A stretch of 64,000 nt of DNA from positions 3,116-67,115 of the forward strand of contig DASRAU010000010.1 of assembly GCA_035638075.1 (NCBI GenBank). Reading direction: 5' to 3'. Both the position numbers and the translations under genes were made by a program. This DNA is from DASRAU01 sp035638075. GTDB taxonomy: Bacteria > Acidobacteriota > Polarisedimenticolia > Gp22-AA2. Below the pieces are notes generated by a model. The model was not told where the DNA came from. It did not search any database and was given only the letters and a program-made list of their open reading frames with translations. How positions within the stretch are numbered: position 1 is the stretch's first letter; each line of letters starts with the position of its first letter. Positions 50,414 through 58,339 of this stretch are shown piece by piece.

Positions 50414-51064
50414 ATGGCGGACGCCGCGGGGCCTTCGATTCCGTCGGCCGAGTCCGATCCGGAGGGTTTCGATCTTGATCTCGTCGCCCGAGCCAGACAA
50501 GGAGAGGTCGAGGCGTTCGAGGCCCTCTTCCGGCGTCATCACCGGGTCGTCTATCGCACCCTCCTGGGCATCACCGGCCGCCCCGAGGACGCGGAGGATG
50601 CCGTGCAGACCGCGTTCCTGAAAGCCTTCCAGCACCTCGATCAGTTCCAGGGCGCGTCGCGCTTCTCCACCTGGCTGACCCGCATCGCCATCAACGAAGG
50701 GCTGGGACGGATGCGGCAGACCGGACGCCTCGAAAGCCTCGAGGTCGAGGACGAGGAGGGGGAGTTCATGCCGCGCAACGTGCGCGCCTGGGATGACGAC
50801 CCCGAGGCGCTGCGCTCCCGCGCCCAGGCCAAAGAGCTCGTCGAACGCGAGATCCTCAAGCTGCCGGCCAAGTACCGCGTCGCGGTCGTCCTGCGCGACA
50901 TCCAGCAGCTCCCGGCCGAGGAGGCGGCGCAGCTCCTCGGTCTCGGCGTGCCGACCCTCAAGACCCACCTCCTGAGGGGCCGGCTGCAGCTGCGCGAGGC
51001 CCTGGCGCCCCATTTCGCCCCACGGCGGGCGGCGGCGCCGGCGCCGGAAGGACGGGGCCGATGA
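50414..51064 (+). CDS. ECF sigma factor 1
   Basis: 216 aa. Region 2 (about 28-100: LVARARQGEVEAFEALFRRH, EDAEDAVQTAFLKAF, FSTWLTRIAINEG) and region 4 (about 140-200: LPAKYRVAVVLRDIQQLPAE, AAQLLGLGVPTLKTHLLRGR) are complete. ATG 50414 is chosen because the promoter's -10 ends four bases before it; the earlier ATG 50378 lies inside the -35. Overlaps the anti-sigma gene (ATGA). Confidence 0.93.
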   Translation: MADAAGPSIPSAESDPEGFDLDLVARARQGEVEAFEALFRRHHRVVYRTLLGITGRPEDAEDAVQTAFLKAFQHLDQFQGASRFSTWLTRIAINEGLGRMRQTGRLESLEVEDEEGEFMPRNVRAWDDDPEALRSRAQAKELVEREILKLPAKYRVAVVLRDIQQLPAEEAAQLLGLGVPTLKTHLLRGRLQLREALAPHFAPRRAAAPAPEGRGR

Positions 51065-51357
51065 ACTGCCGCCACCTCCTGGACGCGCTGTCCGACTATC
51101 TCGACGACCAGGCGGCCGCCTCGTTGCGGGCCGATCTCGAGGCGCACCTCGCCGAGTGCCGCTCGTGCACGGTGATCGTCGAGACCTCCCGCCGCACTCT
51201 CAGGATCGTCACGGACGTCGGGTCGTTCGAGATCCCGGATGAGCTTTCCGAGCGTCTCCTCAGGAAGACCATGGCCGGCCTGGCCTCCGCCCGGGGCGGC
51301 GCAAGCGATCCCGGTGCGGGAGACCCGGAACCCGGGGGCACCAAGTCCGGGTCGTGA
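51061..51357 (+). CDS. ZAS-type zinc-finger anti-sigma factor 1
   Basis: 98 aa. ZAS motif HLAECRSC (HxxxCxxC) with an upstream His/Cys (CRHLLDALSDYL). No membrane helix, so soluble. ATG overlaps the sigma stop. Its own stop TGA is the first three bases of the next sigma promoter's -35 element. Confidence 0.85.
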   Translation: MNCRHLLDALSDYLDDQAAASLRADLEAHLAECRSCTVIVETSRRTLRIVTDVGSFEIPDELSERLLRKTMAGLASARGGASDPGAGDPEPGGTKSGS

Positions 51358-51385
51358 ATCTTTCTGCCCCGCCGCTCCATCGAAC
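51355..51385 (+). promoter_or_regulatory. ECF-type promoter of sigma gene 2
   Basis: TGAATCTTTC (51355-51364), 15-bp spacer, TCGAAC (51380-51385), ATG after four bases. Same boxes and spacing as upstream of sigma gene 1. Confidence 0.75.
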
Positions 51386-51389
51386 CGCC

Positions 51390-52058
51390 ATGAAACACGC
51401 CCTCGCCCGTGGAACGGATGGCGCAGAACGACCCGCCGCTTTCCCTGCGACGTCCGCGGCCACCGAGCCGGTCTCAGAGCGGGCGCTGGTCGCCCGGCTG
51501 AAGGCAGGGGACGAAGCGGCTTTCGAAGAAGTCCTCAAGCGTTACGAGCTCAAGGTCTTCAACCTGACGCGCGGGCTGATGCGCAACGACGATGACGCGC
51601 AGGACGCGCTCCAGGACACCTTCCTGAGTGTCTTCAAGAACATCGGACGCTTCAAGGGAGACTCGAGTCTTTCGACCTGGATCTACCGCATCGCCGTCAA
51701 CTCGGCGCTCATGAAGATGCGCAAGCGGCGCCACGATCAGAAGCACGTGGCGATCGAGGAGTACATGCCGGAGTTCGACGACACCGGCCATCGCGTCGCC
51801 GTCGTCCCCGACTGGCACCCGGCGGTCGATCAGCTCCTCCTGAACAAGGAGCTGGGGGGCCTCCTGCGCACCTGGATCGCGGAGCTCGCGCCGGAGTACC
51901 GCACCGTCTTCCTGCTGCGCGACCAGGAGGAGCTGGACAACGAGCAGGTCGCGCAGATCCTCGGCCTCAGCATCGCGGCGGTGAAATCGCGCCTGCACCG
52001 CGCCCGGATGTACCTGCGCGAGCGCGCCAAGCGCTACGTCTACGGCGGCGGAGCCTGA
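51390..52058 (+). CDS. ECF sigma factor 2
   Basis: 222 aa. Region 2 (LVARLKAGDEAAFEEVLKRY, DAQDALQDTFLSVF, LSTWIYRIAVNSALMKMRKR) and region 4 (LAPEYRTVFLLRDQEELDNEQ, AQILGLSIAAVKSRLHRARM) are complete. Between them is a distinct linker IEEYMPEFDD. ATG 51390 chosen from the promoter. Sigma 1 and 2 are related but not close copies. Confidence 0.93.
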   Translation: MKHALARGTDGAERPAAFPATSAATEPVSERALVARLKAGDEAAFEEVLKRYELKVFNLTRGLMRNDDDAQDALQDTFLSVFKNIGRFKGDSSLSTWIYRIAVNSALMKMRKRRHDQKHVAIEEYMPEFDDTGHRVAVVPDWHPAVDQLLLNKELGGLLRTWIAELAPEYRTVFLLRDQEELDNEQVAQILGLSIAAVKSRLHRARMYLRERAKRYVYGGGA

Positions 52059-52405
52059 TGCCGCGCCTCTCCCCCTCGAAGCGTCCTCACGGAGCCGCGG
52101 CCTCTGGCCGCGGTCGTGCGTCTTCCCGCGCGCCGCGGTCGGCCGCGTCCGCCGCGCGCTCGATGCAGGAGTGCCGCGAGGTCATCGACCTGCTCACCGA
52201 GTACCTCGAGGGCGGCCTGGCCCCGGACGAGTCGCGCCGTCTCGAGGCACACCTGGCCGGCTGCGACGGCTGCTCCGACTACCTGAAGAGCCTGCGCACC
52301 GTCCGAAGCGCCGCGAAGACGCCGGCGGCGGACGCGGTCCCCGAGGACTGCCGTCGGGCGCTGCGGACCTTCCTGCGATCCAGGGTCAAGCGCCCGCGGG
52401 ACTGA
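52058..52405 (+). CDS. ZAS-type zinc-finger anti-sigma factor 2
   Basis: 115 aa. After a basic N-terminal stretch of 35 residues, the ZAS motif is HLAGCDGCSDYL (HxxxCxxC) preceded by QECREVIDLLTEYLEGGL. Soluble. Its start codon shares one base with the sigma 2 stop (TGATG). Partner of sigma 2 by position. Confidence 0.85.
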   Translation: MPRLSPSKRPHGAAASGRGRASSRAPRSAASAARSMQECREVIDLLTEYLEGGLAPDESRRLEAHLAGCDGCSDYLKSLRTVRSAAKTPAADAVPEDCRRALRTFLRSRVKRPRD

Positions 52406-52458
52406 GCCACCGCGCGACGCCTTCGCGATCTCCGGACGTTCTTCCCATAGCGGCGGGG

Positions 52459-52599
52459 TCATGCGACCAGCACCCGCTTGCCGGTCGTCTTCCGGCCTTC
52501 GAGGATGAGCACCTGGCCCGGCCCGGGATCCGGGGTCGGCCTCTCGACGAGCTCGAGCACCTCCGGCCCGCCGAAGCGTTCCATCAGCACGGCGCGCAT
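52459..52599 (-). pseudogene. Internally deleted quinone oxidoreductase remnant
   Basis: 46 codons, frame intact. The first 32 residues match the N-terminus of zinc-less MDR quinone oxidoreductases (MRAVLMERFGGPEVLELV then RPTPDPGPGQVLI). They run straight into a C-terminal end of the same family (LEGRKTTGKRVLV). The nucleotide-binding and catalytic middle, about 270 residues, is absent. Starts one base after the SMP-30 stop (TGACATG), so it was the fourth operon gene. The join is probably a deletion, not two separate genes. Confidence 0.8.
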
Positions 52600-52600
52600 G

Positions 52601-54295
52601 TCAGCGACCCGCCGCGGACGCGGACGGCGCGGCCGAGTGCGCGGGCTTCACGGCGTCTCGTGTCGCCGTGAGCGGGGGGCGGATCCCTTCGTTCTTCAGG
52701 CGCACGCGATAGACGCTCGTCTGCGCCGCGAGGTAGAGGGTCTTTCCGTCGGCGTCGCCGAAGGCCAGGTTGTGCGGGTGCTCCGGCGGGACCAGGAGCC
52801 CGAGCCTGCGTCCTTTCGCATCGAGGATGTGCAGCCCCCCCGGGCCCGAGACGTAGACGTTCCCCTCCCGGTCCACCTTGATGCCGTCGATGGCGTCCTC
52901 TCCCTCGTCGGCGGTGAAATCGGCGAACACCGTCCCGGGACCGAGCGTGCCGTCGGGGCGCACGTCGTACTCCATGACCACCTTGCGCCGCGGGTCCCAG
53001 TCGCCGACGTAGAGCGTTTTCTCGTCGGGGGAGAACGCCAGGCCGTTCGGCCCGGTGAGGTCGCGGCTGACGGCGCTCAGCCGCCCGTCCTTCAGGAGGA
53101 ACACGCCCGAGAACGGCAGCTCCTTGCGCGAATCTTCGTGCGCCTTCGGGAGCCCGAAGGGGGGATCGGTGAAGTAGAGCGCCCCATCGGATCGATACAC
53201 GAGATCGTTCGGGCTGTTGAGGCGCTTCCCCTCGAAGCGCTCCGCGAGCGGCGTGACGACGCCGTTTTTCTCCAGGCGCACCACGCGCCGGTTGCCGTGC
53301 TCGTCGATGGTCAGGCGTCCTTCGGCGTCCAGCGTCAGGCCGTTGCTCCCGGGCTGGCCGTACTCGCCGATGTCGGCGCCGGTGTAGCCGCTCTTGGCGC
53401 GGAAGACCGACACCTGTCCATCGGGAGACCAGCGGTAGATGGTGTTGGCGTTCGGATCGCTGAAGAGCAGGTACCCATCCGGGTGCCACACCGGCCCTTC
53501 GGTGAACAGGAACCCCGAGGCGATCCGCTCGAACGTGGCGTCGGGGGCGATCACCTGGTCGAGCCCGGGGTCGAGGCGGCGGATCTCCCCCGCCGCGCGC
53601 TGCGTTCCGAACGGCGTCTCCTCCGGGTAGAACTCGAGCGTGGCGGAGCGCATCCAGATGAAGTTGGCCGGCGGCTGGCTGAGCGGCCCGTTGGCGCCGA
53701 ACACCGCCAGAGTGTGTGTTGTGCCGGGACGCAGGTCGCGCGACACGACCACCCGGTTCGGGGCGTTGTAGCCGCGCACCAGCGCCCCGCCCGATTGCCC
53801 GAGGACGAGCGGCAGCGCCCCGTCCACCCAGATCTCGGCGTAGTCGTCCACCACCACCTCGAAGACGGCGGTCGCACCCGCGAGATCCACTTTCCCGAGC
53901 GATTCGGGGACGGTGAACTTGAGCCGGTACCAGTTGAACGACAGCCGCCCGTGGCCGCGGCGCGCATCGAGCGAGCCCGGCGCCAGCACCTCCCAGGCGT
54001 GGTCGTCGAAGTCGGCGGCGCCGGCGTGCGGCGTGATGTCCCAGGTGCGGTTCACGGCCCCGCTCGCCTTGAGATCCGGACCCGGATCGCGGTGCGCCAC
54101 CTCGACGATCTTCGCGTCGGAGTAGCGCCACACGCCGTGCATGGACTGCAGTCCCGCGGCGGTGTTCAGGTCGACCACGGCGGTCGGACGGATCGCCGGC
54201 GCGTCTCCGGTCACGGGGCTCGTCGGCGCCGCGTCCGCGGCGCGCGCCAGGACCATCGCCGTCGCGAGCAGGGGGAGCATCCAACGGGGGCTCAT
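52601..54295 (-). CDS. Exported SMP-30/gluconolactonase-like protein
   Basis: 564 aa. Signal peptide to about ADAAPT; residues 40-215 form a galactose-binding-like beta domain (FNWYRLKFTVPESLGKVDL, ATAVFEVVVDDYAEIWVDG). From about 235 the SMP-30/gluconolactonase propeller follows (EGPVWHPDGYLLFSDPNANT, NGLTLDAEGRLTIDEHGNRR, LNSPNDLVYRSDGALYFTDPP, NGLAFSPDEKTLYVGDWDP, DGIKVDREGNVYVSGPGG). It probably hydrolyses a sugar lactone; metal-binding acidic residues are plausible. Ten bases after the cupin gene stop. Confidence 0.87.
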   Translation of the reverse strand: MSPRWMLPLLATAMVLARAADAAPTSPVTGDAPAIRPTAVVDLNTAAGLQSMHGVWRYSDAKIVEVAHRDPGPDLKASGAVNRTWDITPHAGAADFDDHAWEVLAPGSLDARRGHGRLSFNWYRLKFTVPESLGKVDLAGATAVFEVVVDDYAEIWVDGALPLVLGQSGGALVRGYNAPNRVVVSRDLRPGTTHTLAVFGANGPLSQPPANFIWMRSATLEFYPEETPFGTQRAAGEIRRLDPGLDQVIAPDATFERIASGFLFTEGPVWHPDGYLLFSDPNANTIYRWSPDGQVSVFRAKSGYTGADIGEYGQPGSNGLTLDAEGRLTIDEHGNRRVVRLEKNGVVTPLAERFEGKRLNSPNDLVYRSDGALYFTDPPFGLPKAHEDSRKELPFSGVFLLKDGRLSAVSRDLTGPNGLAFSPDEKTLYVGDWDPRRKVVMEYDVRPDGTLGPGTVFADFTADEGEDAIDGIKVDREGNVYVSGPGGLHILDAKGRRLGLLVPPEHPHNLAFGDADGKTLYLAAQTSVYRVRLKNEGIRPPLTATRDAVKPAHSAAPSASAAGR

Positions 54296-54305
54296 GTCCT
54301 CCTCC

Positions 54306-54785
54306 TCAGCGGACCTTGACGACGTAGTAGAGAAACGGCGCGCTCACGTCCCGGAACCAGTGCGGGACGCCGCGCGGCACGACGAGGACGTCCCCCTCGG
54401 CCAGGCGGCGAGTCACGCCCCCGTCGATCGAGGCGCCGCGCACCTCGTCCTGCGCGGTCGGCTTGCCGCCGACGACGGTGCCGCCCGTCACGATGGTCGC
54501 GCCGCCGTGCAGGACGTGGACGATGTCGGTGTCCTTGAGATGGACCTCCGCCATCCCGGCGGCGTCCCGCCGGCTGGCGTGCACCATGAACGAGCCGGCG
54601 TCGAGCAGGACCGCGCCGTGGTCGAAGGCGGCCTGCACGTCCGCCGACGGGAAGTAGCGCACCCGGTCCACGGTGGTCTCCGCCACCGCGTGCACCGGCA
54701 GCAGCACCGGCGTCAGGAGAGCGATCGCCAGCCCCAGTCCCGTCACCGCGAAGACAATCGCGACGCCCGCGCCCCGCGCGCTCAC
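54306..54785 (-). CDS. Cupin-domain protein with N-terminal membrane anchor
   Basis: 159 aa. One N-terminal membrane segment (VAIVFAVTGLGLAIALLTPV), then a cupin fold: HLKDTDIVHVLHGGATIVTGG and EGDVLVVPRGVPHWFRDVS. The metal-binding His of the first motif (HVLHGG) and the HW pair are present. GTG at 54785 overlaps the HbpS stop (GTGA). Exported or membrane-bound. No substrate evident. Confidence 0.8.
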   Translation of the reverse strand: MSARGAGVAIVFAVTGLGLAIALLTPVLLPVHAVAETTVDRVRYFPSADVQAAFDHGAVLLDAGSFMVHASRRDAAGMAEVHLKDTDIVHVLHGGATIVTGGTVVGGKPTAQDEVRGASIDGGVTRRLAEGDVLVVPRGVPHWFRDVSAPFLYYVVKVR

Positions 54786-55348
54786 CGGCCGCCTCCCTGC
54801 GCCACCGCCGTCGACGAACCCAGGGTCGCGGCCGCGAGCTTGGCGATGTCCTCGTCCTGCTGCGCGCTGTTGGCGCCCGCGACGCCGACCCCGCCGACGA
54901 CCTTGCCGTCCACCAGGATCGCCACGCCGCCCTGGAGCGGCAGCAGCTCCGGATTGGCGATGAGGGACGTGCGGCCGTTCCTGATGGCGTCCTCGAAGAC
55001 GCGCGTGTCGCGACGGAAGTTCGCCGCGGAGCGCGCCTTGCCGATGGCGATGTTCGCGGCGGCCGCAAAGGTGCCGTCGAGCCGCTCGAGGTAGAGCAGG
55101 TTGCCGCCGTCGTCCACCACGGCAATGGCGCCGCCGGCCTGGTTGCGGCGCGCCTCGGAGGCCGCCGCAGCCGCGACCGATTTCGCGCCCGCGAGGGTCA
55201 GCACCTTCTTCTCCTCGACGAGCATCGGGTCGGCCGCCGCCGCGAGCGTGAGAGCGGCGATGGTGACGAATCCCGCCGCGGCGGCCCGCAGCCCGGCGCG
55301 GCGTGAAGGACGTGTCGAACGGCTGTTCTTCATCAGCGTGACGTTCAT
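54782..55348 (-). CDS. Exported GlcG/HbpS-family protein
   Basis: 188 aa. Signal region (AGLRAAAAGFVTIAALTLAAAA), then the GlcG/HbpS domain: LTLAGAKSVAAAAASEARRN, AIAVVDDGGNLLYLERLDG, AANIAIGKARSAANF, PLQGGVAILVDGKVVGGVGVAG. Family members bind heme or short organic acids. First gene of the HbpS-cupin-SMP-30 operon. SD AGGGAGG supports 55348. Confidence 0.85.
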   Translation of the reverse strand: MNVTLMKNSRSTRPSRRAGLRAAAAGFVTIAALTLAAAADPMLVEEKKVLTLAGAKSVAAAAASEARRNQAGGAIAVVDDGGNLLYLERLDGTFAAAANIAIGKARSAANFRRDTRVFEDAIRNGRTSLIANPELLPLQGGVAILVDGKVVGGVGVAGANSAQQDEDIAKLAAATLGSSTAVAQGGGR

Positions 55349-55373
55349 GAGCGTGACCTCCCTTGTCTGCCGC

Positions 55374-55403
55374 GTTGGATTCACGCGCGGCCGGGAAGAT
55401 TCA
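55374..55403 (-). promoter_or_regulatory. ECF-type promoter of the HbpS operon
   Basis: Minus strand TGAATCTTCC (55403-55394), 14-bp spacer, TCCAAC (55379-55374). Leader of about 20 bases to the start at 55348. Confidence 0.6.
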
Positions 55404-55410
55404 CGAGCGC

Positions 55411-56763
55411 CTAAGCAGTGCGGCGCGCGGCCGCCGGCTCGACAGGTCTCGCCGCGGGCGCGGCTGACGACATCGTCCGGGCCCGCGTGGTCTGGAACTG
55501 GACCAGGTCCTTGGAGAAGAACACGTCCAGGGTCCAGTCGAGGGCGACCCGGAGCTTTTTCTCGAAGCGGGGGAGCTTGCTCAGGTAGATCGTCCGCCAC
55601 AGCCACCAGGCGAGAAAGCCCGAGAACTTCATCCCGAACATCTTCGCGACGCCGGTGCGGCGGCCGATGGCCGCGAGCTGGCCGAGGCTCTCGAAGTGGA
55701 AGCGGCGCGGCTCCCGGCCGCGCAGGCGCGCCAGGACGTTGTGCGCCACCACCGACCCTTCGCGCAGCGCGTGCTGCGCCGTCGGCGGATGGAAGGCCCC
55801 CGACTTGTGGGGGATGAGCGCGCAGTCGCCGACTGCGAAGACCCCCGGGTGGCCCGGGACCTCCAGCGTCTCGTCCACCTTGATGCGGCCCTTTTCGCGC
55901 GGGCAGGGCAGGAGCGCCAGCATCGGATTCGGGGTCGTGCCGGCGGTCCAGACGATCGTGCGGCTCGGGATGACGGCGCCGTCGCTCAGCGTGACGCCCT
56001 TGCCGTCCACTTCACTCACCTTGACGCGGCCGCGGATCTCGATGCCGCGGGCGGCCAGCTTCTCCTGCGCGTAGCGCCCCAGCTCCTCCCCCAGCTCCGG
56101 CAGGATGTAGTCCCCCGGGTGGACCAGGACGAAACGCACGTTCTTCGCGCCGATGTTCGGGTAGAAGCGCAGCGACGCGTGCACGAAGTCGTGCAGGCCG
56201 GCGATGGTCTCGACGCCGGCGAAGCCGCCCCCGGCGACGACGAAGGTCATCAGCGGGCTGCGCTCCAGCGCGCAGCACTCGGTGTCCGCCTCCTCCATGA
56301 GCTGGATGAGCCGGTTGCGCAGGTGCACCGCGTCGCCCAGGCTCTTCATGGTCAGGGCGTGCTCCTCGAGCCCCGGCAGGCCGTAGAAGTTGGTCACCGA
56401 GCCGAGCGCCAGCACCAGCGCGTCGTACGGCAGGTCGTGCGGGTGGGTGTCGAGCCCGTGGGTCACGGTCACCGTCCTGCGCTCGAGATCGATCCCCTGC
56501 ACGTCGCCCTGGAAAAAGCCGACGCGCTTCAGGAGCGTGCGCACCGGGCTGACGATGTTGGTCAGGTCGAGGTCGCTCGCCGCCACCTCGTGCAGCATCG
56601 GGGTGAAGAGGAAGAAGTTCTCCCGGTTGACGAGGGTGACCTCGAGCCCCGGCTCGCGCCGCAGCTCCTTCTCGAGGCGCAGCGCGGCGTACAGTCCCCC
56701 GAACCCGCCCCCCAGGATCACCACCCGCTTCGTCACCGGAGCCCCGCCCGAATCCTGCGTCAT
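55411..56763 (-). CDS. ndh: Type II NADH:quinone oxidoreductase (NDH-2)
   Basis: 450 aa flavoprotein. FAD motif VVILGGGFGGLYAALRLEKE, NRENFFLFTPMLHEVAAS, the NAD motif MTFVVAGGGFAGVETIAGL, VWTAGTTPNP and VFAVGDCALIPH are present. The C-terminus WLWRTIYLSKLPRFEKKLR has the amphipathic membrane-binding region. Passes electrons from NADH to quinone without pumping. Coupled to the ZAS gene (ATGA overlap). Confidence 0.93.
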   Translation of the reverse strand: MTQDSGGAPVTKRVVILGGGFGGLYAALRLEKELRREPGLEVTLVNRENFFLFTPMLHEVAASDLDLTNIVSPVRTLLKRVGFFQGDVQGIDLERRTVTVTHGLDTHPHDLPYDALVLALGSVTNFYGLPGLEEHALTMKSLGDAVHLRNRLIQLMEEADTECCALERSPLMTFVVAGGGFAGVETIAGLHDFVHASLRFYPNIGAKNVRFVLVHPGDYILPELGEELGRYAQEKLAARGIEIRGRVKVSEVDGKGVTLSDGAVIPSRTIVWTAGTTPNPMLALLPCPREKGRIKVDETLEVPGHPGVFAVGDCALIPHKSGAFHPPTAQHALREGSVVAHNVLARLRGREPRRFHFESLGQLAAIGRRTGVAKMFGMKFSGFLAWWLWRTIYLSKLPRFEKKLRVALDWTLDVFFSKDLVQFQTTRARTMSSAAPAARPVEPAAARRTA

Positions 56764-57008
56764 GCCGCACCTCCCGCCGCGCGCAGGAAGGCGCGCAGCC
56801 GTTCGTGGACCTCGTCCGGAACCTGGTCGCAGCGCAGCCGGCTCACGGCGGTCCGGGTCGTCTTGAGAGAGTCGAGAAACCGGGCGCAGGCGGCGCACCC
56901 TTCGAGGTGACGCGTCAACCCCGCGGCGATCTCCGGCGCCAGTGCTCCGTCCATGTACTCGGTCAGCAGCGCGAGGACCTCACGGCAGGTCGGCGAAGGC
57001 GATTTCAC
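56760..57008 (-). CDS. ZAS-type zinc-finger protein without adjacent sigma gene
   Basis: 82 aa. HLEGCAACARFL (HxxxCxxC) preceded by CREVLALLTEYMDG, as in the two other anti-sigma proteins here. GTG at 57008 behind GGGAG; an in-frame GTG at 57023 is the alternative. It heads the operon with ndh and lacks a neighbouring sigma gene, so it may bind one of the two sigma factors at 50-52 kb. Confidence 0.78.
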   Translation of the reverse strand: MKSPSPTCREVLALLTEYMDGALAPEIAAGLTRHLEGCAACARFLDSLKTTRTAVSRLRCDQVPDEVHERLRAFLRAAGGAA

Positions 57009-57044
57009 GGCGAGGACTCCCACCCCGGGACCCGGGGGACGGCG

Positions 57045-57074
57045 TTTGGATGCGGCCGGCCCCGGCGGGATTCA
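57045..57074 (-). promoter_or_regulatory. ECF-type promoter of the ZAS-ndh operon
   Basis: Minus strand TGAATCCCGC (57074-57065), 14-bp spacer, TCCAAA (57050-57045). Leader about 30 bases. Confidence 0.6.
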
Positions 57075-57082
57075 GGTCCGCT

Positions 57083-57652
57083 TCAGGAAAGCTCCCAGGC
57101 GGAGAGGCAGGCCTCTTCGCACGCGTGGTGCAGCTGGTCCACCACGCCCCCGAGCCCGCACACGCTCACCGCGTCGAACTCCGACAGGAACACGTCGCCG
57201 AGGCGGGGAAACTCGCCGGGCGCGGTGGCGCCGGGGACGGCGGTCGCGATCGCCTCGTCGAGCCGCGCCAGCCGGACGCCGATGGCGCCCGTCTCGTCCG
57301 CCGGCAGGAAGCGAATCGCGGTCTCCCGCGTCTGCGCCAGCAGGTACTCGATGAAGGGGATCGACACGCGCCCGTCGCCGCAGCGCACCGCCCACAGGGA
57401 GACCAGGTCGAGCTCGGGGAGATCGATCCCCAGGGCCAGGCGCTCGCTGCGCAGCGTGCGGCTGGCGCGATCGGGCCAGATGGTTCCTTCGAAGCCGAGG
57501 CGCAGGAGGTCGCGGTAGAACTGCAGGCGGCGCAGCGCGATCAGGGCCGCCGCCCGGTCGAGCCCCGCCGGGGCCTCCGGATGCGCGACCGCGAATCTTC
57601 CGCGCACATCCTCCGAGCCGACCGTCCTCTGGAGCGCCTGGGCCTCGTTCAT
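57083..57652 (-). CDS. Conserved-looking protein of unknown function
   Basis: 189 aa, no signal peptide. The helical N-terminus (LIALRRLQFYRDLLRLGFEG) faintly recalls the DUF2063/HvfC-type proteins, but I do not rely on that. Middle: LVSLWAVRCGDGRVSIPFIEYLL. The C-terminus contains CGLGGVVDQLHHACEEAC with three Cys. GGAGG five bases before ATG 57652. Divergent from DoxX. Confidence 0.6.
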   Translation of the reverse strand: MNEAQALQRTVGSEDVRGRFAVAHPEAPAGLDRAAALIALRRLQFYRDLLRLGFEGTIWPDRASRTLRSERLALGIDLPELDLVSLWAVRCGDGRVSIPFIEYLLAQTRETAIRFLPADETGAIGVRLARLDEAIATAVPGATAPGEFPRLGDVFLSEFDAVSVCGLGGVVDQLHHACEEACLSAWELS

Positions 57653-57704
57653 CGTCGCCTCCGCTTCGCGTGGTGCGTTCGCTGCGTCCGGTTCCGTTGC
57701 ACCG

Positions 57705-57735
57705 CTTGGATGGCGCTCCCCCGTTCCGGGATTCA
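57705..57735 (-). promoter_or_regulatory. ECF-type promoter of the unknown gene
   Basis: Minus strand TGAATCCCGG (57735-57726), 15-bp spacer, TCCAAG (57710-57705), leader about 45 bases. Confidence 0.6.
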
Positions 57736-57747
57736 GCGTCGTCGCGG

Positions 57748-57778
57748 CGAATCCCCGCGCGCGCCTCCCGCATCTGAG
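57748..57778 (+). promoter_or_regulatory. Weaker ECF-type promoter candidate, DoxX gene
   Basis: CGAATCCCCG (57748-57757), 15-bp spacer, TCTGAG (57773-57778). The GCATCTGAGGG end matches the candidate before the esterase gene. Confidence 0.3.
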
Positions 57779-57838
57779 GGGAAGCGCGGCCGGCGGAGGA
57801 CGACCCTCCGACAGCGGCCGCCCTGAAGGAGGTGCGTG

Positions 57839-58339
57839 ATGAACCGACTCACGATCATCGAGCCGCTGCTCGTGGCGCTGCGCGCGCGGCTGCGTTTCCT
57901 GCCGCCGACCCTGGCCCGCCTGACCCTCGGCTGGGTCTTTCTCCTGTCCGGGTGGGGGAAGCTGCATCACCTGCCGGACGTGATCGACTTCTTCGCGAGC
58001 CTCGGAATCCCCGCGCCGCAGCTCCAGGCGCCGTTCGCCTCCGGAGTGGAGTTCGTCTGCGGCGCCCTGCTCCTCGCCGGCCTCTTCTCGCGCCTCGCGG
58101 CGGTGCCGCTCGTCGTGGTGATGGTGGTGGCGATCGCGACCGCGCGCGCCGCGGAGCTCGCCTCTCTCGGCGATCTGTTCGGCTTCATCGAGTACCTCTA
58201 CATCGTCCTGCTCGCCTACGTCGCCATCGAGGGCCCGGGGCCGCTGTCGCTCGACGCCCTGGTGCGCGGCCGCCTGGCGGCGCGGACCGGCTCGTCCCTC
58301 GGGTCGGCCGCGCGGCCGGCCGCCTCGGTCCGCGCATGA
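57839..58339 (+). CDS. DoxX-family membrane protein
   Basis: 166 aa with four membrane helices. LARLTLGWVFLLSGWGKLHHLPDVIDFFASLGIP is interrupted only by normal loops and fits the DoxX pattern (GxxFxxxGxxK; quinol-oxidase-like assembly proteins). AAGGAGG lies six bases before ATG 57839; GTG 57836 is too close. Overlaps the next gene (ATGA). Confidence 0.82.
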   Translation: MNRLTIIEPLLVALRARLRFLPPTLARLTLGWVFLLSGWGKLHHLPDVIDFFASLGIPAPQLQAPFASGVEFVCGALLLAGLFSRLAAVPLVVVMVVAIATARAAELASLGDLFGFIEYLYIVLLAYVAIEGPGPLSLDALVRGRLAARTGSSLGSAARPAASVRA

